Source: Sphingomonas bacterium
Lineage (GTDB): Bacteria; Pseudomonadota; Alphaproteobacteria; Sphingomonadales; Sphingomonadaceae
Length of the DNA stretch: 5,359 nucleotides
NCBI RefSeq assembly: GCF_903643065.1
Contig: NZ_CAHJWX010000174.1
Coordinates: 1-5,359 of the forward strand
Direction of reading: 5' to 3'
Notes under the pieces: generated by a model
Databases searched by the model: none
Told to the model about the DNA's origin: nothing
The model's input: only the letters and a program-made list of their open reading frames with translations
Made by a program: the position numbers and the translations under genes
Shown here: positions 1-5,359 of the stretch, piece after piece
How positions within the stretch are numbered: the stretch's first letter is position 1
Layout of the letters: each line of letters starts with the position of its first letter

Positions 1-230
1 CGCGGGGCGCCGGCCTGCCGCTCGCGCTGCTGGCCGCCGCCGCGCTGGGCTTCGGGATCGTCGTCGGCCAGCCGCTGCTGCTTCTGGATGCTTGGCTGCG
101 CGCCAACGACGGCGGCGTGAACCCGGTCGCGGTGACGATCGTCGACGCGGGCGCGGCGATCGTCTCGGCGGCCTCGGCGCTCGGCTCCGCGCTGCTCGGC
201 GTCGTGACCTATCGGCGGCTCGCCAGATAA
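1..230 (+). CDS. C-terminal end of a small hydrophobic (membrane) protein, partial
   Basis: The frame beginning at base 3 is open from the window edge to a TAA at 228-230 and gives 75 residues. Nearly every codon ends in G or C, as in the confident genes here, which supports real coding. Two hydrophobic stretches are visible, at about residues 5-28 (rich in Ala, Leu, Gly and Val) and 43-68 (rich in Ala, Val and Ser). A short polar loop with W-L-R-A-N-D-G-G lies between them, and the protein ends in a basic tail (Y-R-R-L-A-R). This fits the last two membrane segments of an inner-membrane protein. I do not recognise the family and assign no function. Its last 22 bases overlap the 3' end of the convergent GNAT gene. 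The start lies outside the window. Confidence 0.55.
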   Translation, partial: RGAGLPLALLAAAALGFGIVVGQPLLLLDAWLRANDGGVNPVAVTIVDAGAAIVSAASALGSALLGVVTYRRLAR

Positions 231-802
231 GGCACCTGCGGCGCCGCGTCCTCGGGCAGCATCCCCAACGCGCGCGGATCGTCGAACGTCTCGATCGTCC
301 GCGCCACCGCCGTGAAGCCCTGCGCGCGGTAGAAGTTGAGCGCGGACGGGTGATCGAGCGTGCACGTATGCACCCACACCCGCTCGACCCCGGGTGCCCA
401 GGCGCGCGCCAGCGCCTCCGCCATCAGCCAGCGCCCCAGTCCCTGCCCGGCCAGTTCGGGCACCAGCGCGAAATAGCCGAACTCGCACGCGCCGCCCACG
501 CGCCGGTCCAGCTCCAGCATGCCGACCTCGATGCCCCGCCGATCCACTGCCGCGTACACCTCCACCGCCGGATCGCCGATGATCCGCGCCAGCTCGGCCT
601 CGGCCAGGGTCAGCCGCGAGAACCACAGCCAGCGTGTCCCCACCCGCCGAAACAGCGCCCGGTATCTGGCCGGCTCGGGCGCGGACCAGCGCTCCAGCCG
701 CAGCGGCGCCGGCGGGATCGGCCGCGGCAGCGGCCGCGCGCGCATCTCCAGCGTCGTGACGATCGTCGCCAACTGCCCCGGCGCGACGGCGATCAATCCC
801 AT
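209..802 (-). CDS. GNAT-family N-acetyltransferase
   Basis: A 197-residue protein with a GNAT fold in about residues 60-170. Members transfer an acetyl group from acetyl-CoA to an amine; the substrate here cannot be told from sequence. The acetyl-CoA loop is V-P-E-L-A-G-Q-G-L-G-R-W-L-M (about 114-127), with Q-G-L-G-R as the pyrophosphate-binding turn. The preceding strand is C-E-F-G-Y-F-A-L. The C-terminal GNAT motif is H-P-S-A-L-N-F-Y-R-A-Q-G-F (151-163). The first ~55 residues are Pro- and Arg-rich and precede the recognisable fold. The ATG at 802 overlaps the hemF stop by 10 bases, which suggests translational coupling. No good Shine-Dalgarno precedes it. An internal ATG at 745 (codon 20) directly follows GGAG with no spacing and is less likely. 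Probably a cytoplasmic enzyme acting on a small molecule or protein N-terminus; no functional link to heme synthesis is evident. Confidence 0.9.
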   Translation of the reverse strand: MGLIAVAPGQLATIVTTLEMRARPLPRPIPPAPLRLERWSAPEPARYRALFRRVGTRWLWFSRLTLAEAELARIIGDPAVEVYAAVDRRGIEVGMLELDRRVGGACEFGYFALVPELAGQGLGRWLMAEALARAWAPGVERVWVHTCTLDHPSALNFYRAQGFTAVARTIETFDDPRALGMLPEDAAPQVPYLASRR

Positions 803-1635
803 CGCGCGACCGGCGGCAGGCTCATCAGGATCGCGTCGATATTGCCCCCGGTCCGGAGACCGAACAGCGTGCCGCGATCATGGACGAGGTTGAACTCGGC
901 ATAGCGCCCCCGCCAGCGGTCGCGGGTCAGGAGGTCGGCGGCGGTGAACGGCTCGTCCGCCCTGGCCCGCACGATCGCCGGATAGGCGGCCAGGAACGCC
1001 GCGCCGACATCGGCGGCCAGCGCCAGCCCGTCCGCGACCGGCAGCTCCAGATGGTCGTAGAAGATGCCGCCGACGCCGCGATGCACGCCACGATGCGGGA
1101 TGAAGAAATAATGCTCCGCCGTCTGGGTGAACCGGGGATACCAGGCCGGGTCGTGCCGGTCGCACGCCGCCTTCATCGCCGCGTGGAAATCGGCGGTGTC
1201 GGCGGCGCGCGGAATCGGCGGGTTCAGGTCCGCGCCGCCGCCGAACCATTGGGTGGTGGTGCGCAGGAAGCGCAGGTTCAGGTGCACGGCGGGCACGTGC
1301 GGATTGCTCATATGCGCGACCAGGCTGATGCCGGTGGCGAAAAAACGCGGATCGTCGCCCGCGCCCTTGATCGTGCGCGCGAACTCGCCCTCGAAGGTGC
1401 CGCCGACGGTAGAGACGTTGACGCCGACCTTTTCGAACACCAGCCCTGCCATCACCCCGCGAACGCCGCCGCCACCCGGCTCGCCCGACGGATCGACGCG
1501 GTCCCAGGGCAGGTAGGCGAAGCGCGCTTCCGACCCGGCCTCCGCCTCGATCGCCTCGAAGGCCGCGCAGATGCGGTCGCGCAGATCCTCGAACTGGGCG
1601 CGGGCGGCGGTCTGCTGATCGTCGAGCGGAAGCAT
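793..1635 (-). CDS. hemF: Oxygen-dependent coproporphyrinogen III oxidase
   Basis: Cytoplasmic enzyme that uses O2 to decarboxylate two propionates of coproporphyrinogen III, giving protoporphyrinogen IX in heme biosynthesis. The protein is 280 residues, slightly under the usual ~300. Family landmarks appear in order: G-G-G-G-V-R-G-V-M-A-G (54-64); F-E-K-V-G-V-N-V-S (67-75); I-S-L-V-A-H (103-108) with the substrate-side Ser104; H118 with N120-R122; W-F-G-G-G-A-D-L (130-137); H181-R182; R-Y-A-E-F-N-L-V-H-D-R-G-T (244-256); and I-L-M-S-L-P-P (269-275). By comparison with E. coli HemF, the metal-binding histidines should be H108, H151 and H181, with H118 as proton donor. The usual Glu in the H-R-x-E-x-R-G motif is Val184 here. 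The start at 1635 is chosen because homology begins just after it; an upstream extension to 1800 would overlap trmL and is rich in Arg and Cys. It lies 10 bases after trmL and lacks a clear Shine-Dalgarno. Confidence 0.96.
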   Translation of the reverse strand: MLPLDDQQTAARAQFEDLRDRICAAFEAIEAEAGSEARFAYLPWDRVDPSGEPGGGGVRGVMAGLVFEKVGVNVSTVGGTFEGEFARTIKGAGDDPRFFATGISLVAHMSNPHVPAVHLNLRFLRTTTQWFGGGADLNPPIPRAADTADFHAAMKAACDRHDPAWYPRFTQTAEHYFFIPHRGVHRGVGGIFYDHLELPVADGLALAADVGAAFLAAYPAIVRARADEPFTAADLLTRDRWRGRYAEFNLVHDRGTLFGLRTGGNIDAILMSLPPVARWD

Positions 1636-1645
1636 CGGTCGGGCG

Positions 1646-2092
1646 TTAGGGCCAGCCGTCGGTCTGCCGCAAGGCCTCGCCCAGCGCGATCGCCGCCGTG
1701 AGCGCGACGTTGAGCGAGCGCGCGCCGGGCCGCATCGGCACGCACACGCGCAGGTCGGCGCGCGCGTGCACTTCCGCCGGTACGCCCGCGCTCTCCGCAC
1801 CGAGCAGCAACACGTCGTCGGCGCGGAAGCGGGCCGTCGGCAACGACGTGGCGCCGGCGGTGGAAAGCAGCACGATCCGGCCCGACACCTGCGCCGCGAA
1901 CGCCATCCAGTCCGCGTGCCGCACGACCTCGGCTTGCGCGAGGTAATCCATCCCCGCGCGGCGCATTGCGCGATCGCCCCAGGCGAACCCCATCGGCTCG
2001 ATCAGGTCGACGCCCACGCCCAGGCAGGCCGCCAACCGCATGATCGCGCCGACATTGCCGGCGATGTCGGGCTGGTGAAGGGCAAGGCGCAT
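1646..2092 (-). CDS. trmL: tRNA (cytidine(34)-2'-O)-methyltransferase (SPOUT family)
   Basis: A 148-residue SPOUT-class (TrmD/SpoU-like) methyltransferase, close to the ~150-157 residues of TrmL/YibK proteins. TrmL methylates the 2'-hydroxyl of the wobble nucleotide (position 34) in certain leucine tRNAs, using S-adenosylmethionine. Visible motifs are: the N-terminal H-Q-P-D-I-A-G-N-V-G-A-I-M-R-L (6-20), the family's start; L-L-L-G-A-E-S-A-G-V-P (95-105), equivalent to the usual F-G-x-E-x-x-G-L-P knot segment; and V-P-M-R-P-G-A-R-S-L-N-V-A (118-130), which with the previous motif forms the trefoil-knot cofactor site. It ends with the typical G-E-A-L-R-Q. The ATG at 2092 is chosen because the family begins M-x-x-x-L-x-x-P. 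An earlier in-frame ATG at 2182 would add 30 residues without family support. It is the first gene of the minus-strand cluster with hemF and the GNAT gene, divergent from petA. Confidence 0.93.
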   Translation of the reverse strand: MRLALHQPDIAGNVGAIMRLAACLGVGVDLIEPMGFAWGDRAMRRAGMDYLAQAEVVRHADWMAFAAQVSGRIVLLSTAGATSLPTARFRADDVLLLGAESAGVPAEVHARADLRVCVPMRPGARSLNVALTAAIALGEALRQTDGWP

Positions 2093-2134
2093 GAGGGGCG
2101 CCGGTAGGACGTTGATCCATGTGGCGAAAGGGAG

Positions 2135-2163
2135 TTGGCAAAGCGTCGGGCGGGTGGCTAAAG
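2135..2163 (+). promoter_or_regulatory. Candidate promoter for petABC
   Basis: TTGGCA at 2135-2140 is followed after 17 bases by CTAAAG at 2158-2163. The -10 side read as GCTAAAGG resembles the alphaproteobacterial housekeeping -10 (GCTANAWC-like), and the -35 keeps the TTG core. It lies about 70 bases upstream of the petA start and downstream of the divergent trmL start. This is a match by eye in GC-rich DNA; the true start of transcription is not known. Confidence 0.35.
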
Positions 2164-2174
2164 GCAGGGTCACA

Positions 2175-2206
2175 CCCGACATCCTCGGGGTTCGGGCGAG
2201 TGCCCG
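2175..2206 (+). other. Two adjacent short hairpins in the petA leader
   Basis: The first is CCCGA (2175-2179), loop CATCC, TCGGG (2185-2189). The second is CGGGC (2193-2197), loop GAGT, GCCCG (2202-2206). Both have perfect 5-bp GC-rich stems and are 3 bases apart, between the candidate promoter and the petA ribosome binding site. There is no T-run, so neither is a classical terminator. They could stabilise or control the petABC leader, or be chance in GC-rich DNA. Confidence 0.3.
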
Positions 2207-2222
2207 CTCACCGACGCGATTT

Positions 2223-2227
2223 GAGGA
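2223..2227 (+). promoter_or_regulatory. Ribosome binding site of petA
   Basis: GAGGA lies 5 bases before the ATG at 2233. It is the best-placed Shine-Dalgarno in this region and decides the petA start in favour of 2233 over the in-frame ATG at 2119. Confidence 0.7.
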
Positions 2228-2232
2228 CGATA

Positions 2233-2817
2233 ATGGCCACGCTCAGCGATCAGCTACCACCCGGCGCGGACCCGGCGCTGCTGACCGAGGAAGTGGCCGA
2301 CCCGCGCCGGCGCGATTACCTTCAGATCGCCGCCGTCACTTTCGCGGGTGCCGGCGCGGTCGCGATCGTGCTGCCGCTGATAAATCAGATGGCGCCGTCG
2401 GCCGACGTGCTGGCGGACTCGACCACCGAGCTGGACCTCAGCAAGATCGCGGCGGGCCAAGCGATCAAGGCCTCGTTCCGCAAGCAGCCGCTGTTCGTGC
2501 GGCACCTGACCCCGGCGGAGATCGCCACCGCCAACGCGGTCGACATCGGCTCGCTGCGCGATCCGCAGACGCTGGAAGCGCGAACCAAGCCGGGCAAGAC
2601 GCAGTGGCTGATCACGATGGGCGTGTGCACGCATCTGGGCTGTATCCCGCTGGGTGCCGCCGAGGGCGAGAACCGGGGTGAGTTCGGCGGCTATTTCTGC
2701 CCCTGCCACGGCTCGCAATACGATACGGCCGCGCGCATCCGCAAAGGGCCGGCACCCAAGAACCTGGAAGTGCCGCCCTACAATTTCACCTCCGACACCG
2801 CCGTCACGATCGGTTGA
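2233..2817 (+). CDS. petA: Ubiquinol-cytochrome c reductase Rieske iron-sulfur subunit
   Basis: A 194-residue Rieske subunit of the cytochrome bc1 complex. Its [2Fe-2S] cluster takes the first electron from ubiquinol at the Qo site and passes it to cytochrome c1. The N-terminus is cytoplasmic. A twin-arginine-type signal anchor begins at R-R-R-D-Y-L (25-30) and continues into a membrane segment at about 31-53, so the folded cluster domain is exported by Tat and stays tethered on the periplasmic side. A hinge-like Ala/Ser/Asp stretch follows. Cluster-binding boxes are C-T-H-L-G-C (132-137) and C-P-C-H-G-S (156-161): C132, H134, C156 and H159 bind iron, and C137 and C158 form the stabilising disulfide. 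The C-terminal R-K-G-P-A-P-x-N-L-x-V-P-P-Y is typical. Residues 162 and 167 (Gln and Ala) sit where many relatives have His and Gly. First gene of petABC, 13 bases before petB. Confidence 0.97.
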   Translation: MATLSDQLPPGADPALLTEEVADPRRRDYLQIAAVTFAGAGAVAIVLPLINQMAPSADVLADSTTELDLSKIAAGQAIKASFRKQPLFVRHLTPAEIATANAVDIGSLRDPQTLEARTKPGKTQWLITMGVCTHLGCIPLGAAEGENRGEFGGYFCPCHGSQYDTAARIRKGPAPKNLEVPPYNFTSDTAVTIG

Positions 2818-2830
2818 GCAGAGACACGCC

Positions 2831-4117
2831 ATGAGCTTTCCCTGGGCCAAGCATTACGAGCCGAAGCAGCCGCTGATGCGGTGGCTGGACGAGAAACTGC
2901 CTGTCCCGCGGCTCGTCTACAGCGCGATCGGCGCCGGCTATCCGGTGCCGCGCAACCTCAACTATTTCTGGAACTTCGGCGTGCTCGCGGGCGCGGCGTT
3001 GGGCATTCAGATCATCACGGGTATCGTGCTCGCGATGCATTACGCCGCCAACGGCGCGGTCGCGTTCGACTCGGTCGAGGGGATCATGCGGGACGTCAAT
3101 GCGGGCTGGTTCCTGCGCTACGCGCACGCCAATGGCGCATCGATGTTCCTGGGCGTGGTGTACATCCACATCTTTCGCGGCCTGTATTACGGCTCGTACA
3201 AGGCGCCGCGCGAGATGGTGTGGCTGCTGGGCGTCACCATCTTCCTGCTGATGATGGCCACCGCCTTCATGGGTTACGTGCTGCCCTGGGGTCAGATGAG
3301 CTTCTGGGGGGCGCAGGTCATCACCGGCTTCTTCTCGGCGATCCCGATCGTGGGCGAGTCGATCCGCGTCTGGCTGCTCGGCGGCTACGCGCCGGACAAT
3401 GCCGCGCTCAATCGCTTCTTCTCGCTCCATTATCTGCTGCCGTTCGTGACCGCGGGCGTGATCATCCTCCACATCTGGGCGCTGCACATCCCGGGCTCGA
3501 ACAACCCGACCGGCATCGACGTGAAGGAGGAGCAGGATACCGTCCCGTTCCATCCCTACTACACCGCCAAGGACGGCGTCGGGCTTGGCGTGTTCTTCGT
3601 GATCTTCGCGTCGCTGCTGTTCTTCGCGCCCAATTACCTCGGCCATCCGGACAATTACATTCCGGCGAACCGGCTCTCGACGCCCGCGCACATCGTGCCG
3701 GAATGGTATTTCTGGCCCTTCTACGCGATCCTGAAGTCGTTCACCGTCAACTTCCTGTGGATCCCGGCGAAGCTGTGGGGCGTGATGGCGATGTTCGGCT
3801 CCATCCTGCTGCTGTTCTTCCTGCCTTGGCTCGATCCATCGCCGATCCGCTCGATGAACTTCCGGCCCAAGGCGCGGATCGCGTTCTGGATGCTGGTCGC
3901 CGATGTGCTGCTGCTCGGCTGGGTCGGCGGTGGCGAACCGTCGCCGCTGGCGATCACGGTGGGGCAGCTGGCCGCGGCCTATTATTTCACGCACTTCCTC
4001 ATCATCTTGCCGATCCTGTCGAGCCTGGAGCGGCCCCGGCCACTGCCGCATTCGATCACGCAGGCGGTGCTGGCCAAGCATGGCGGCACCGCGCCCAACC
4101 AGACCGCGCTCGCCTGA
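2831..4117 (+). CDS. petB: Ubiquinol-cytochrome c reductase cytochrome b subunit
   Basis: A 428-residue inner-membrane cytochrome b, the core subunit of the bc1 complex, carrying hemes bL and bH and both quinone sites. Eight membrane helices can be placed roughly at 48-70, 93-115, 129-150, 196-216, 248-266, 314-332, 349-365 and 376-397. The heme-ligand histidines are in two pairs with the diagnostic 14-residue spacing: H99 (R-Y-A-H-A-N-G-A-S) with H113 (Y-I-H-I-F-R), and H200 (S-L-H-Y-L-L-P-F) with H214. H219 in [10 protein letters not shown] matches the histidine at the quinone-reducing Qi site. P-E-W-Y at 290-293 is the Qo-site motif. Length is typical for an unfused full-length bacterial cytochrome b. 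The ATG at 2831 follows petA by 13 bases, with only a weak GAGA upstream, so translation may depend partly on coupling to petA. Also known as fbcB or cytB. Confidence 0.98.
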   Translation: MSFPWAKHYEPKQPLMRWLDEKLPVPRLVYSAIGAGYPVPRNLNYFWNFGVLAGAALGIQIITGIVLAMHYAANGAVAFDSVEGIMRDVNAGWFLRYAHANGASMFLGVVYIHIFRGLYYGSYKAPREMVWLLGVTIFLLMMATAFMGYVLPWGQMSFWGAQVITGFFSAIPIVGESIRVWLLGGYAPDNAALNRFFSLHYLLPFVTAGVIILHIWALHIPGSNNPTGIDVKEEQDTVPFHPYYTAKDGVGLGVFFVIFASLLFFAPNYLGHPDNYIPANRLSTPAHIVPEWYFWPFYAILKSFTVNFLWIPAKLWGVMAMFGSILLLFFLPWLDPSPIRSMNFRPKARIAFWMLVADVLLLGWVGGGEPSPLAITVGQLAAAYYFTHFLIILPILSSLERPRPLPHSITQAVLAKHGGTAPNQTALA

Positions 4118-4150
4118 GCCATCTTTGACAATCTAGGGGTATTGAGAGAG

Positions 4151-5014
4151 ATGGTTCGTTGGATCGGCGGCTTGGTGGGGCTGGGCTTCGTCGCCGCGGT
4201 GCTGATCGGCTTGATCAGCACGGTCAGTGACTGGATCGCCAACCCGCCGGCGGAGACCGCGCCTGAGCTGGTGCGCGCGATGAACAAGGCCAATGGTGGC
4301 CGGCTACTGGAGGCCGGGCTGTCGTCGGAGGGTTCGTTCGGCACGTTCGACAAGCGTCAGCTGCAGCGCGGGTATCAGGTGTACAGGGAGGTCTGCTCCG
4401 CCTGCCACTCGATCCGCCTCGTCGCGTTCCGCGACCTGGCGCAACTGGGCTATAGCACCGGCCAGGTGAAGACGCTGGCGGCGACGTGGGACACGATCCC
4501 GTCGGTCAACGAGGACACGGGCGAGGCGTCGACGCGCAAGGGCATGCCGTCGGATCACTTCCCGCTGATCTTCGCCAACGACACCGCCGCGCGCGCCGCC
4601 AACGGTGGCGCGATCCCACCCGACCTGTCCGACATGGTCAAGGCGCGTGAGGACGGCGCCAACTACATCTATTCGCTGGTTGGTCACGGCTACGGCTCGC
4701 AACCCAAGGCGCTGCTTGCCAAGTTCCCCGACGCGACCACGCCCAAGGGCCGTTATTTCAACAAGTATTTTTCCAACCTCAACATCGCGATGCCGCCGCC
4801 GCTCAAGCAGGATGGGCAGGTGCAATATGCGGACGGCACCAAGTCGACGGTCGACCAGAACGCGAAGGACATCGCCGCCTTCCTGACCTGGACCGCCGAG
4901 CCCAAGCTGGAGACGCGCCATGCCGCGGGCTTCGGCGCGGTCGCCTTTGCGTTGATCTTCTGCTTCCTGGCGTGGGGTGCGTATCAGAACGTTTGGCGTG
5001 ACGTGAAGCATTGA
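4151..5014 (+). CDS. petC: Ubiquinol-cytochrome c reductase cytochrome c1 subunit
   Basis: A 287-residue cytochrome c1. Its covalently bound heme takes electrons from the Rieske protein and hands them to a periplasmic cytochrome c. An N-terminal hydrophobic segment (about 4-24) serves as export signal. The heme-attachment box is V-C-S-A-C-H (81-86; C82, C85, H86). The family block F-D-K-R-Q-L-Q-R-G-Y-Q-V-Y lies just before it. A-N-G-G-A-I-P-P-D-L-S is at 150-160, and N-I-A-M-P-P-P-L (211-218) supplies the sixth ligand, M214. A C-terminal membrane anchor spans about 258-277, followed by a short basic cytoplasmic tail, as in bc1 c1 subunits. The ATG at 4151 is preferred because relatives begin M-V-R; it follows a GAGAGAG run, with AGGGG 11 bases away. 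An in-frame TTG at 4142 would add three residues and sits too close to AGGGG. It lies 33 bases after petB and is the last gene of the operon. Confidence 0.96.
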   Translation: MVRWIGGLVGLGFVAAVLIGLISTVSDWIANPPAETAPELVRAMNKANGGRLLEAGLSSEGSFGTFDKRQLQRGYQVYREVCSACHSIRLVAFRDLAQLGYSTGQVKTLAATWDTIPSVNEDTGEASTRKGMPSDHFPLIFANDTAARAANGGAIPPDLSDMVKAREDGANYIYSLVGHGYGSQPKALLAKFPDATTPKGRYFNKYFSNLNIAMPPPLKQDGQVQYADGTKSTVDQNAKDIAAFLTWTAEPKLETRHAAGFGAVAFALIFCFLAWGAYQNVWRDVKH

Positions 5015-5025
5015 GGGTGAGGCGG

Positions 5026-5094
5026 TAGGCAATAGGCAATAGGGGTCGAGTTGAGCGACCGCATCCGAGATCACCTTCTGCCTTCTGCCTCTGC
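5026..5094 (+). repeat. Heptamer repeats in inverted arrangement after petC
   Basis: The left arm has TAGGCAA twice in tandem plus a partial third copy (5026-5043). The right arm has CCTTCTG twice in tandem plus CCTCTGC (5074-5094). Reverse-complemented, 5074-5089 matches 5028-5043 at 12 of 16 bases, with each heptamer differing at the same two positions. The arms could therefore pair as GGCA/AGG blocks separated by 2-base internal loops. Between them is a small hairpin, GGTCG (5044-5048) with CGACC (5056-5060) and a 7-base loop. There is no T-run as in an intrinsic terminator. It sits 11 bases after the petC stop, so it may end or stabilise the petABC transcript, or be a copy of a dispersed genomic repeat. 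The rest of the 5015-5153 gap shows nothing else clear. Confidence 0.6.
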
Positions 5095-5159
5095 TCCTCC
5101 ACGGAACACCCCCACACCCACCTCGTTGATCCGCTTCATACGGGAGAGACGGGTTGACG

Positions 5160-5359
5160 ATGGGGGAGCAAGCACCGGTGGGCGCCGTGGCCGCGCGCGT
5201 GGCCACGATGCTGGCGGACGTGGACGTGCTGGTGATCCTTGCCGATGAACAGCGCGCGCAGGCCGTGGCCGCCGCGCTCGCTCCCGCAGCTCCCGCCGCC
5301 CACGTGCTTCATTATCCGTCGAGCGACGCGCTGCCCGGTGACGCGAGCCCGCCATCACC
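5160..5359 (+). CDS. N-terminus of an unidentified protein, possibly Mfd/helicase-like, partial
   Basis: An open frame runs from a TGA at 5127-5129 to the window edge, giving 66 whole codons from the ATG at 5160. Third positions are strongly G/C, as in real genes here. The sequence shows a beta-alpha-beta-like pattern: D-V-D-V-L-V-I-L-A-D (20-29), an Ala-rich helix with E-Q-R-A-Q-A-V-A-A-A-L, then H-V-L-H-Y-P-S-S-D-A-L-P-G-D-A-S-P-P. The last part resembles the early N-terminal segment of transcription-repair coupling factors (Mfd), where F-P-x-x-x-x-L-P-Y-D-x-x-S-P is typical; here the Tyr is Gly. A second, shorter Mfd-like helicase is therefore possible, but 66 residues without helicase motifs cannot prove it. 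The start is uncertain: a TTG at 5154 is 7 bases from GGGAG (5142-5146) and is better spaced than the ATG (13 bases). Confidence 0.55.
   Translation, partial: MGEQAPVGAVAARVATMLADVDVLVILADEQRAQAVAAALAPAAPAAHVLHYPSSDALPGDASPPS

Noticed and set aside
92..904. Long plus-strand frame opposite the GNAT gene and hemF
   Set aside because: Product is Arg/Pro-rich with no family pattern; it is a shadow frame from strong GC bias on the opposite strand.
1636..1800. Extension of HemF upstream of 1635
   Set aside because: It overlaps trmL, is rich in Arg and Cys and lacks family resemblance.
2119..2232. In-frame N-terminal extension of PetA from an ATG at 2119
   Set aside because: It would add 38 residues unlike Rieske N-termini and run through the leader hairpins. 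GAGGA before 2233 is better placed, although AGGA at 2106-2109 precedes the upstream ATG.
2804..4081. 425-codon minus-strand frame opposite petB
   Set aside because: Composition is Arg/Asp/Glu/His-rich and low in hydrophobics; it mirrors the cytochrome b codons and has no independent support.
2881..4128. 415-codon plus-strand frame offset from petB
   Set aside because: A shifted reading of petB that is Arg-rich. The petB frame has intact heme ligands and the P-E-W-Y motif, so there is no frameshift.
4125..4130. Perfect TTGACA in the petB-petC gap, as a petC promoter
   Set aside because: No -10-like sequence at 16-18 bases; that position falls on the petC start codon. Probably chance.
5044..5060. 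Intrinsic terminator for petABC at the GGTCG/CGACC hairpin
   Set aside because: The stem is only 5 bp and no T-run follows, so I describe it only as part of the repeat element.
1..5359. CRISPR array, tRNA/rRNA, insertion sequence or phage genes
   Set aside because: No regularly spaced repeats, RNA gene signatures, transposase or phage motifs were seen on either strand.

Overview
The window is chromosomal DNA from a high-GC alphaproteobacterium, most likely of the Sphingomonadaceae (Sphingomonas or a close relative). Two things point there: the strong G/C bias at third codon positions, and the sequence style of the cytochrome bc1 subunits, in particular the short N-terminus of cytochrome c1 and the twin-arginine Rieske anchor. 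The taxonomic call is an inference from recalled family resemblance, not from a search.

Layout. Positions 1-230 hold the 3' end of a plus-strand gene for a small hydrophobic protein of unknown role. It converges on, and overlaps by 22 bases, a minus-strand cluster read from right to left: trmL (2092-1646, tRNA wobble-base 2'-O-methyltransferase), hemF (1635-793, oxygen-dependent coproporphyrinogen III oxidase) and a GNAT acetyltransferase gene (802-209). Spacing is 10 bases between trmL and hemF, and hemF overlaps the GNAT gene by 10 bases, so the three look like one transcript. A 140-base divergent intergenic region (2093-2232) separates this cluster from petABC on the plus strand. It carries a candidate promoter, two small hairpins and a good petA ribosome binding site.

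petA (Rieske iron-sulfur protein), petB (cytochrome b) and petC (cytochrome c1) follow with gaps of 13 and 33 bases. They encode the three catalytic subunits of the ubiquinol:cytochrome c oxidoreductase, with all heme and iron-sulfur ligands visible. After petC comes a 139-145-base non-coding stretch containing an unusual inverted pair of heptamer repeats. It is followed by the first ~67 codons of a further plus-strand gene, possibly an Mfd/helicase-like protein.

Functionally the window couples aerobic respiration (bc1 complex) with oxygen-dependent heme synthesis (HemF) from a shared divergent control region, which makes sense because cytochromes b and c1 need heme. This is largely conserved housekeeping DNA. 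I see no defence system, mobile element, CRISPR array or other clearly undescribed system. The least explained pieces are the heptamer inverted repeat after petC, the hairpin pair in the petA leader, and the two partial genes at the edges.
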